Positions 55,657 to 64,000 of a stretch of DNA of 64,000 bases are shown in pieces. Positions within the stretch are counted from its first letter, which is position 1. The number at the start of each line of letters is the position of its first letter. The position numbers were made by a program, and so were the translations under genes. The stretch lies in assembly GCA_030247855.1 (NCBI GenBank), contig JAPDRN010000074.1, forward strand, positions 1 through 64,000, written 5' to 3'. This DNA is from Knufia peltigerae (Eukaryota; Ascomycota; Eurotiomycetes; Chaetothyriales; Trichomeriaceae). Under the pieces are notes generated by a model, which searched no databases, was not told the origin of the DNA, and saw only the letters and a list, made by a program, of their open reading frames with translations.

Positions 55657-57054
55657 ATGGACAATCCCGGACCTGATGTCCACAACTTCTCACCGACCCA
55701 GCATCGACTGCCCACGGTATCCGGAGTCGAAGCTCTCAAGAGTGCGTCCGAGAAGGCGAAAGGTATCTCAACTCGCCTCCCAACCCTAGATGCATCTCTC
55801 TCACCCTGCCAACTGTCCCTAGTCACACCAGGCCTCCAACGAGGATGTGTGACCGAGATGTTCGGCCCTCCAGGAGGGGGTAAGACGACCTTCGGTCTTC
55901 AAGTCGTCGCGAACTTGATAAAGTCGAGTCACGATGAATCTCGCGTACTCTGGGTCAACTGTGGCTCGCCCCTTACACCGAACCGGCTTCGCCAGTTGAT
56001 GGCGGGTCACCAGCAACCAAAAGACCCCAAGTCGTCTCTGACCCCGAGCAATTCCCCAGACATCGAAACCCTGATAAACGAGAAGTTCACGTATCTGGAG
56101 GCGCATTCTCTTCCGAGGCTCCTGACTATCTTCCTACACCCAAGCCAGACTCTGCCGGGGCCCAAGACGGGCTTGATAGTCGTGGACGATCTATCCAATT
56201 TGATTCTCGGCTCGTTCTCTCGGAATGCAAAACATCTGAAACCCGGAGCTCCAAGCTTGGTCAAGGAAAAGTTCGAGAAACGAGCCGCTGGTAGAAGGTT
56301 TCAGATCATTGAGAGCCTGGGTGCAGCCATGTCCAAAATGGCCGCCCTTAGAAATCTCGCGATATTGGCATTGACGAACTCGACCATCAGCCTGAAGACG
56401 GGACAAAAGGCCATGCTCAAGCCGGCATTATCCAGCCAAGCATGGGACATCGCCGTCAACACGCGAATCATGCTCTACCGTGACTTTCCAGACAAGGATC
56501 AAGAAAGCCAACTGTCCAAGCTTGAAACACGAGCTCTCCGATACGCCGAAGTTCAGCGCCTTGGTCGGAAAGAGATATACAAACCCGCGGTCGCTTTCGT
56601 GATTTTGACAGACGGACTACGACAATTACATTCCCCAGAAGCCAACGATCAGGAGGAGGAAGAAGACCTCTTCAATGCGTTTCATGGGACTGAAGGTGAA
56701 GAACAACGTCCTCCTCCTCCACTGATGGATCTCCCTCTTCTGCCGGACGAGCTATCACAACAACCAAAGAAGCGCAAAGCCACGGAGATTGCCGACAGCG
56801 AGGACGAAGAGGAAATTGATGGTTTCAACGGAAGAGAAGACGCGTCGGACCAAAACGGAGCAAAACTTCCGGGATCACCGATTGTTGAGAAAGAAGTCAT
56901 CATCAAAAGGGAGGATGACGAGGATGACGAGATGATTCTCGACACGCACGAAACAGCTTTGCTGAGAAGCTACAGGCACGCCCTCATCAGAGGTTCTGAA
57001 GACGCAATCCCAATATCGTCCGACGAGGAAGATGACGAGGGTGGCTATGGATGA
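55657..57054 (+). CDS. RAD51 paralog (Rad55/XRCC3-like recombination protein)
   Basis: RecA-fold mediator of homologous recombination, nuclear. 465 aa, single exon, ATG at 55657. Walker A GPPGGGKT at residues 70-77 within VTEMFGPPGGGKTTFGLQVV; Walker B TGLIVVDDLSNLI about residue 175. The fold goes on with FQIIESLGAAMSKMAALRNL and the loop ILALTNSTISLKTGQ. After residue 320 an acidic, disordered tail of about 140 residues follows. It holds a basic patch QPKKRKATEIADSEDEEE, a consensus sumoylation site (IIKREDDED) and, at the end, a SUMO-interacting-type motif IPISSDEEDDE. Which paralog it is (Rad55, Rad57 or a separate fungal group) is not certain; the C-terminal tail is what sets it apart. 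Confidence 0.8.
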   Translation: MDNPGPDVHNFSPTQHRLPTVSGVEALKSASEKAKGISTRLPTLDASLSPCQLSLVTPGLQRGCVTEMFGPPGGGKTTFGLQVVANLIKSSHDESRVLWVNCGSPLTPNRLRQLMAGHQQPKDPKSSLTPSNSPDIETLINEKFTYLEAHSLPRLLTIFLHPSQTLPGPKTGLIVVDDLSNLILGSFSRNAKHLKPGAPSLVKEKFEKRAAGRRFQIIESLGAAMSKMAALRNLAILALTNSTISLKTGQKAMLKPALSSQAWDIAVNTRIMLYRDFPDKDQESQLSKLETRALRYAEVQRLGRKEIYKPAVAFVILTDGLRQLHSPEANDQEEEEDLFNAFHGTEGEEQRPPPPLMDLPLLPDELSQQPKKRKATEIADSEDEEEIDGFNGREDASDQNGAKLPGSPIVEKEVIIKREDDEDDEMILDTHETALLRSYRHALIRGSEDAIPISSDEEDDEGGYG

Positions 57055-57854
57055 ACTAGAATCCCAGGTACATACCGTTGATTTTGATGAGACGACTCGT
57101 TACGAATTACTGCATTATGTTTGAGTATGGATTGAACCTGAAAACAGGATAGAAGGTCAATTGCTGTTCAAAAGTAGAAGCGATTTATAGAGTGTATTTG
57201 CACGAGTGGTATGTCTTCTATATGTACAAACATACCTCTGTATAACCCGGTATAGGTACCAAAGGTATAACATCATGCAACAATATGTTTCGACTCTATA
57301 TCTTGGTTTTTCCTCTCCCTTGGAGACAAAGGTGATCACGTCAATAGTCTACAACCACCGGCCAAATAAACAAACAAGCGGCCACGTGGGCAGAGCGAAG
57401 ATTCTATTTATCCCATCCTTTTCTTTGTTGAAACATACATACCATACAGAAATTGCCTGCGCTCCCACAGATACTTTCTCTCGTGACAAGCCCAGGTAAG
57501 CAAGACGTCAAAAAATGGCCCAATCAACCGCTGTCTTCGACTCCAGAAATGCAGATGCGGGGGCCTGACGAGAGTTGGGAGTTGACGAGGATGAGATTCG
57601 TGTGCATTCTGAAACCAAACCAGACCAGATCAAATATAAGCGTCGCGGGCCAAGGACGAGTTGTGAGGCGAGTGGCCAGATGCAAGCAGTTCGATGCGCA
57701 AATGATGCCGATGACTGGGAAGATCACACACATACACACACATCCACCCGGTACACGGCTCCAAGGGCTAGGTAGGAATCTCGAAACCTAGTTGTTTGAA
57801 AACTCGCGGCACCAACTGCCTCTAGTGAGTCGTATAGAATTTAGAGGCACTGAA
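57055..57854. other. Convergent 3' intergenic region
   Basis: Between the stops of the RAD51 paralog and LON. AT-rich, with no convincing gene. Confidence 0.55.
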
Positions 57855-60800
57855 TCAATCGTCGTCCTCATCATTATCCTTCTCTTTACCCTCTTTGGAT
57901 TTTTGCAAGGCATCCTTCCACAAATGATTAATCTCTTCGGGTTTGGCGTCGGGGAAAACAATATCGAAAACGTCACTGTACCAGTCGACCGCATGACCTT
58001 CGATGCCTTCTTTGATGTTCTGTAGAAACACAAAAGGGTCAGCATGCGCTCAATACGAACAATACAAGACAGAAGGAGAGAATATCAAAAAGTCAAGGTG
58101 TAAAACAACTTACCTCGGGCAGTTCGCACCAATCACCCCAGTTGTCCTTGGGGAACAATATCTTCGAACATCCCGCACGTCTCGCTGCCACCGTCTTCTC
58201 TCGCAGACCGCCTATCCTGAGCACTTTGCCGGTGACGGTCAGTTCACCGGTCATGGCGAGCGCTGGGTCGACCTGTCTGTTCATTGCTAGGCTGAGCAGG
58301 GACGTAGCCATTGTGATACCGGCGGAGGGACCATCTTTCTGAACAGCACCCTCGGGACAATGCAGATGGATCTTGGCGTGGTCAAAGAAGAGGTTCTCGG
58401 GGAATTGGGTCGCCATGACGTGTTTAGCAAATGAGTACGCAATCGACGTTGACTCCTTCATGACTGGTTTCATATTGCCTGTTCGTTCGAGTCCAGGACG
58501 ACTCGACTGCGACAAGGCGGATTCGAGAATCGACTCGACATACAGTGCCGCACCACCCATACTAGTCCAGGCCAGGCCCATAGCGACACCAGGTGGTGTC
58601 TTCTCATATAGACGGTCGGATGTGAAAACCGGTGGTCCGACATAGTCTTTCAGGTTGTCTTTGGTGATGGTGACGTGTACTGACTCGGGTACTTTCAGTG
58701 CAACGCGGGGTTGCTCTGTCGTTTCTTTTTCGATATTCTCGGGAGTGTCTTTAACATCGGTGTCATCCTTCTTACTCTCTTCAAGGGCAGCTTTGCCTTC
58801 ATCTGTGAGCGCTTCTGACTCTGGGAGTGCATCTTCACCCAAATCCTGGATGATTTTGAGTGCAGATTTGCGGTACACTTTCTCAATTTGCTTCTTGAGA
58901 TTCCGCACTCCCGACTCGCGGCAATATTTGTTGATCAACTCTTCAATGGCAGTTTCGTCAAGTTTAACGTCCACCTCCTTCAACCCAGAAAGCTCCTTCG
59001 CTTGCGGTGCGAGGTAACGATCCGCGATGGCCTTCTTCTCATCGGCAACGTAGCCGCTGAGCTCAATCAATTCCATACGGTCAAGTAGGGGACGAGGGAT
59101 GGTATCCGTCATGTTGGCTGTGCAAACAAAGAGAACTTTGGAGAGGTCGACCGGGACATCCATGTAATGATCCAAAAAGCTGGAGTTTTGTTCAGGGTCG
59201 AGCAATTCCAGCAGAGCAGATGATGGGTCTCCTTGGTGGCCGCGACCGATCTTGTCGACTTCATCAATGAGGATCAGAGGATTTTCCGTTTGGCATTTCT
59301 TCAGAGCCTGAATAATTCTACCAGGCAAGGCACCCACATAAGTTCGACGATGGCCTTTGATCTCAGCAACGTCAGTAAGACCGCCGACACTAAAGCGGTA
59401 GTACTGCCTGTTAAGAGCTCGCGCAATTGATTTTCCGATTGAGGTCTTGCCGACGCCAGGTGGTCCAACAAAGCACAAGATCTTGCCTTCGACAGTGCCA
59501 CGAAGCTTGCCCACTGCAATGAATTCAAGAATCCGGTCCTTGACGTCCTTGAGTCCGTAATGATCTTCATCAAGTACAGTCATGGCGTTTTTGATACCAA
59601 AATTCTCGGCGCTTCTTTGCCCCCAAGGGATCTGAGTAATCCAATCAAGGTAATTTCTGGTGACATTGAACTCTGAAGCAGCAGGCTCGAGATGGGCCAG
59701 CTTGTTAAGCTCCTCTTCGAAAACTTTCTTGACAGCTTCTGGCATGGCAAGTTTTTGTGCCTTCTCCTTGAACTTCTCCACCAGTTTGTCTTTGCCATCA
59801 GATTCAATGCCTAGTTCTCGTCGAATACCCTTCATCTGCTCCATTAGCCAGTACTCCCTTTGCCTCTTTTGGATCTTGCTCTCCACGTCTTTCGTGATCT
59901 TGTTTTGTAGCTTGGCGTTCATGAGCTCCTTCTTCAGGACAACAAGTGCTTTGTGCAGGCGCTCTTCAACATTCATTGTCTGCAATACGTCCTGCAACTC
60001 GTCGATCTCGCCGGCGGAAACTGCAGCGGCAAAATCAGCCAGTTTCGCAGGCTCTTCGAGAACATTTCCTGCAGACTGAGACATGCTGAAGTCGGATATC
60101 TGATCTCTGAAAAGTTGATTCAGGGTAGCAACCTCTTTAAAGACGTTAACAATCTCTGCTGTCAAAGCCTTGATGACATCGCTCTTCTTCTCGTAAGGTT
60201 GCTCGGTGAGATTCTCAACATTGACTAGAGACACAGGGAATTTTCGGAGGAATGCTGTTGGCTCATAGACACTCAGTTGTGTGGGTTGTTCTTTGTTGGG
60301 TTCCTCAAAGCTCGCCACCACATCACCTTTGCTTTCGGCAGCCTCAGACTTTGGTTTACCCTCCTTGACTGGCTGGACTTCAACGGTTGACGGCCCTTGT
60401 TCTCCCGATGCTGATGGAGGTAGCAGAGCCGACATCTTGATCCGCCGATGGGGATATAGCACAGCAGTCAAACTCTGATCATCTCCATGGACAGGAAAAG
60501 CACTTGTGATCTGGGCAAATACTCCGACGTCGTGGACATCGTCCATCTTTTCAATGATATCCTTATCCGCAGTGTCGTCCTTGAACAGAAACGCCCCCAC
60601 ATACGGCTGACCTCTTTTCATCATCTCGGTAATCGCAGCCACCACATTTGGATCCCTAATCGTAATGGCTTTGTAGAAACCAGGAAACAGAGGTCGTTTG
60701 GCTATGGGGATTGCCATAACTTGGGGGTATATCTCCGGAACAGTAGGCTTGGATATCTGGGTAGTCTTTCGTCCTCGCTTGCCGCCATCACCACCACCCC

Positions 60801-61227
60801 CTGAGCTTTGCCCGCCTCCTGAGGACGATTCTCCAACATTTCCGCCGGCTGCGGGCTTCCCATCGCTGGATGATTGAGGTATAGGTTGAGGTTCAGAGGG
60901 CGATCTTTTCGACTCAGCACTGTCCTCGGTCCGTGGTGCTTCCTCCAACTCGTTCTCTACCTTTTTTGATTTCGTCTCTGCGCCTTCTGGCTGAGGGGAT
61001 GGTTCGTCCTCCGGAGGCTTGTCTTTTCGGCGGACTGGATGTGAGGAGAACTCTCGTATTTGTAATCCTGGGCGGGCGTGCAGAAGAGATGATAATGATG
61101 GTCTTGGAGCGGTCGCGGAAGCGCCTAGTGCACTTCTCTGAAGAATTTGACGTCTGCAGTCTCTACATATTGTGCGTTGGCCAGTCCGCAAAGCTGTACG
61201 CCATGCTACACCGTGGCCGCGGAGCAT
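57855..61227 (-). CDS. PIM1: Mitochondrial ATP-dependent Lon protease (PIM1)
   Basis: Hexameric AAA+ protease of the mitochondrial matrix that degrades misfolded and oxidised proteins. 1092 aa, two exons (61227-58114, 58019-57855); the 94-nt intron near the 3' end (GTAAGT...CTACAG) adds the conserved NIKEGIEGHAVDWYSDVFDI, then VFPDAKPEE. ATG at 61227, since the longer frame starts at TTG. Order: Arg-rich presequence, a linker with Pro/Glu/Ser and a GGG-rich stretch (about residues 60-150), Lon N domain (IPIAKRPLFPGFYKAITI), AAA+ with Walker A GPPGVGKT (Lys594) and Walker B LILIDEVDKIG, then the protease domain with KDGPSAGIT (Ser968) and GGLREKTVAA (Lys1011). The 43-residue Ser-Lys spacing equals that of E. 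coli Lon. Acidic tail after LQKSKEGKEK. It is divergent with MDJ1. Confidence 0.96.
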
Positions 61228-61657
61228 ACTCTGCGGCAAATGAGCGGTGCTGAGATAAGTGGAAAGAGCTTGCGGATGCAGATCAGCTCAATTCCTCGAC
61301 AGGTCGTCCTGCTCTGAGCTGATGATATCGGAAGGTATGAGGACAGTGGCTCGAATGGATGAAGAGGAAATCAGGTCGTGCTGAGTGCTAGAGGACTCTC
61401 ATACTCGTCCCAGGTGCCACTTGTATGCGTAATTGATCAGTATCTGCCCATGAGAGGCGGCGTATACAAAAGAGGAAACTGCGCCGAGCAAAATTTCGGA
61501 GAGCCGCGAAAAGCGACGAGAATGTTCCCGATGCTCAACAGGAAAGCATCTCCTCTGACGACTTGTTTTGATACCATTCATTTATACACTTTTGCTTGCC
61601 AATGATATCCGATTTCCGAACGTTAATACGAGTCTTGATCGAAACAACACAATCCAG
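61228..61657. promoter_or_regulatory. Bidirectional promoter of LON and MDJ1
   Basis: 430 bp between the two ATGs. Contains a perfect two-unit heat-shock element at 61519-61528 and another TTC unit about 25 bp before it. Both genes belong to the mitochondrial protein-quality-control set, so shared stress control is a reasonable inference. Confidence 0.7.
61519..61528. promoter_or_regulatory. Heat-shock element (AGAATGTTCC)
   Basis: Matches nGAAnnTTCn exactly. It is palindromic, so it can serve both LON and MDJ1. A further in-register TTTCG pentamer sits five units upstream. Hsf1-type binding is known for yeast relatives of these genes; here it is predicted only. Confidence 0.6.
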
Positions 61658-63325
61658 ATGAGTGCGGCCAGTGCGGCCTGGGCCAACTCGGCTCCTCGAT
61701 TACTCCGATCTTCTATACCATGCCCGCAACCAAGTGCAAGTCTCACACGCAAAGCCCAGACAAGGGCATTCTACAACACAGCAATACCTAAGAGACCTTC
61801 ATCACGCCTCCCTCCGTGCTCCCGTTCTTCGAGATGTCCGTCGACTAACGTACGACTCTTTTCCACTACCTCGGCATTTCAAGCGACGAAAGATCCCTAC
61901 GCTACGCTCGGAGTCGGGAAGAGTGCCAGTGCATCAGAGATCAAGAAAGCCTACTACGCTATGGCTAAAAAGTATCATCCTGACACGAACAAGGATCCCG
62001 GCGCAAAGGAGAAGTTCACAGATGCTCAATCAGCCTATGAGCTGTTGAATGATCCCCAGAAGAAAGCTGCTTATGATCAGTTTGGAGCAGCAGCTTTCGA
62101 CCAAGGCGCTGGTTTTGATCCTAGTGCCGGAGGCGGACATCCTTTCGGAGGCGCTGCTGGAGGAAATCCTTTCGCCGGTTTTGGTGGAGGGTTCGGGGCC
62201 GAGTTCAACTTTGAAGACCTCTTTGGTGCCTTTACTGGAGGTAGTCGTCGTGGCCGAAGAGGAAGATCACCTTTCCAAGAAGAAATATTACAGGGTGACA
62301 ACATTGAAGTCCAAACCAATATATCGTTCATGGACGCTGCGAAGGGTGTAACGAAGAATATCACCATTACGCCTCTTGTTGAATGCGGCACATGTAAAGG
62401 CAACGGAATGAAAAAAGGTTCCCAGAAACAACAATGCAAATCATGTAATGGCACGGGTACTCGGGTACATGTGATGCAACAAGGGTTTCATATGTCGAGT
62501 ACGTGCTCTACGTGCGGAGGAAGCGGAGTTACCATTCCAAGGGGTTCAGAGTGCGATACTTGTGCTGGCAATGGAGTAATACGACAAAGGAAGACTGTTC
62601 AAGTCGACATTCCAGGAGGAGTTGAAGATGGAATGAGACTTCGCGTTTCTGGAGAGGGCGATGCGGCCCCAACAGGTACGGCTGTGGGAGCAAATGTTCG
62701 AAGCGTACGCGGAGATCTCTACGTCTTCATCCGTGTAGCACCAGATGCAAGGTTCAGCCGGAATGGAGCGGACGTGCTCTATACTGCTGCAATACCTCTT
62801 ACTACTGCTCTGCTTGGTGGTGAAGTCACGGTCCCGACGTTAGAGGGAGAGGTGAAGGTAAAGATCGCAACTGGAACTGGCACTGGTGACAGGATAACAC
62901 TGCCTGGCAAGGGTATGAAGCGCCTAGGTGGGCGGCGGGATGCTTCAGGTGATTTGAGGGTCGAGTTCAAGGTCAACATGCCCAGATACCTTTCTGCCAA
63001 CCAGCGAACTCTTTTGGAGATGCTGGCAGATGAGATGGGCGACAAGACCGCAAAGAGGATTATGAACATCGACTCCTTAAAGAAGTAAGTTTGTTGTTAC
63101 TCGGTCGTGGAAAATGCTTACCATCTGTGCAGGGAAACATCCTCAGACTCCAACTCGAAGCCATCAAACAAAGCTGCAGATCACAAGAACGAGGGATTTC
63201 TCAAATCTGCATGGCATAGACTGACCCATCAACATGACAACCTGGAACCCGAAGAGAAAGGCTCTCAGGGCAAGACAGACTCGAAAGACGATGACGAGCC
63301 AAAGAAGGCCTCAGGATCTGGCTAA
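61658..63325 (+). CDS. MDJ1: Mitochondrial DnaJ/Hsp40 co-chaperone MDJ1
   Basis: Stimulates the mitochondrial Hsp70 in matrix folding and presents substrates to the Lon protease. 539 aa, two exons (61658-63084, 63133-63325), 48-nt intron (GTAAGT...GTGCAG) joining in phase. The start is the ATG at 61658; the longer frame begins at TTG. Basic presequence, then a complete type I DnaJ layout: J domain DPYATLGVGKSASASEIKKA with HPD (107-109), Gly/Phe region GFDPSAGGGHPFGG, four zinc-finger repeats CGTCKGNG, CKSCNGTG, CSTCGGSG, CDTCAGNG, then the C-terminal substrate domain with VQVDIPGGVEDGMRLRVSGE. Exon 2 adds a polar, Lys/Asp/Ser-rich tail (FLKSAWHRLTHQHDN, then EPEEKG). Divergent with LON, as described there. 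Confidence 0.96.
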
Positions 63326-63945
63326 CCTCCTGCTTCCTTCGCGATCCACCATTTCTCAATCATCTTGATTCATACTTCATAGCGACGGCGACAACGAGGA
63401 CCTCCAGGGATTGTACGTCATCTATAGCGGATTTTCTCAACCGTGGCACTTGGGTTGTCCATGTGTGCCTTTGGTAGTTGAAGTTTTCGAAAATGTATAT
63501 GTATTGTTGACCTTGATTATTAAGAGGACAGAATACCCTTCAACTCAGTGTACAATTACATACTAAATGAAAGCTAAAAGCACCACAATATATATAAATA
63601 TAAATATAACCATAACTATACAATGGTAGAACCACCTTGGTAGATAATTGCAGTTGTGGAAATACTCTGTTGTTTACTTTCCTGATGTATTGGAGACGAT
63701 ACTCCGTATACGATCTTGACTCGCTTCTCGCTATTACGCTTCATCTCATCCAATCCCCCACTCTGCCATCATTGTCACTCTCATCACTCGACTTTGGCGG
63801 CTACCTGCGATTCTGTCAGGCTTCAACATTATTCCTTTAACCATGGTTCCCCTTGCCATCTAACATTCGAAGTTCGTGTCGCGTATTGCGCCTCCCGGTC
63901 GAACTCCCAACTCACCACATAATCTTGCGGATCTCTACCGTCAAA
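63326..63945. other. Intergenic region MDJ1 to BRO1
   Basis: MDJ1 3' flank with an AT-rich stretch (TATATAAATATAAATATAA at about 63590-63608), one TACTCCGTA motif at about 63700, and the BRO1 promoter. Confidence 0.6.
63588..63609. repeat. Low-complexity AT-rich stretch
   Basis: Alternating AT and TAAATA units, probably the 3' untranslated or terminator region of MDJ1. Confidence 0.6.
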
Positions 63946-64000
63946 ATGGTGCAGGCGCCCATGTTATCGTGTCCGCTCAAACAGACACAAGAGATAGACT
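63946..64000 (+). CDS. BRO1: BRO1 (ALIX-like ESCRT factor), 5' end only
   Basis: An ATG in good context (TCAAAATGG) opens 18 codons to the window edge. The peptide reads MVQAPMLSCPLKQTQEID, which follows closely the opening of fungal vacuolar-sorting protein Bro1, where the N-terminal region is unusually conserved. Bro1 binds Snf7, recruits the deubiquitinase Doa4 and helps form intralumenal vesicles. The rest is outside the window, so only the start is supported. The identification rests on this short run and is therefore moderate. Confidence 0.6.
   Translation, partial: MVQAPMLSCPLKQTQEID

Overview
The window is nuclear DNA of a filamentous ascomycete (Pezizomycotina). Most genes carry short spliceosomal introns (39 to about 220 nt) with GTRAGT-like donors, CTRAC/CTAAC branch sites and YAG acceptors. 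The protein families are also typical: Zn2Cys6 and Fungal_trans_2 regulators, a Clr5-domain protein, an NCS2 purine permease, S10 carboxypeptidases and a DUF1857/AtaL protein. The gene mix, and a short motif TACGGAGTA scattered through the intergenic DNA, would fit Eurotiomycetes and perhaps Chaetothyriales, but that placement is inference. I resolve 26 gene models I consider good, one weak single-exon call, one decayed reading frame and one gene cut by the right edge.

Left third (1-23 kb): a GNAT acetyltransferase with an acidic insertion; a mitochondrial succinyl-CoA:3-ketoacid CoA-transferase whose frame is broken by one extra C; a secreted S10 carboxypeptidase; a CAX Ca2+/H+ antiporter with an unusual double intron; about 3 kb almost without genes but with a degraded reading frame; then a secreted S33 peptidase convergent with a second secreted S10 carboxypeptidase. 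These are followed by the ESCRT-III subunit DID2, a flavin monooxygenase, a TTC36-like TPR protein and 4-hydroxyphenylpyruvate dioxygenase (HPPD).

Middle (24-45 kb): a seven-exon Zn2Cys6 activator directly downstream of HPPD, an unknown protein, the mitochondrial enoyl reductase ETR1, an F-box protein with Gln and Ser tracts, a Ser/Arg-rich protein with an RfeG-like N-terminus, a Clr5-domain regulator, a DUF1857 protein, a doubtful small gene behind a pyrimidine-rich leader, and an aminoglycoside-phosphotransferase-fold protein that has lost both catalytic aspartates.

Right third (45-64 kb): a purine permease; a Fungal_trans_2 regulator next to a ketopantoate-reductase-like enzyme and an FMN 2-hydroxyacid oxidase, a possible small catabolic locus; a RAD51 paralog with SUMO-type motifs; the divergent pair LON (PIM1) and MDJ1, which share a 430-bp promoter with a perfect heat-shock element; and the first codons of BRO1.

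No CRISPR array, intact transposon, rRNA or tRNA gene was seen. The strongest functional stories are the LON/MDJ1 mitochondrial proteostasis pair, the secreted peptidase neighbourhood, and the putative pseudokinase. I did not find a convincing, wholly new multi-gene system.
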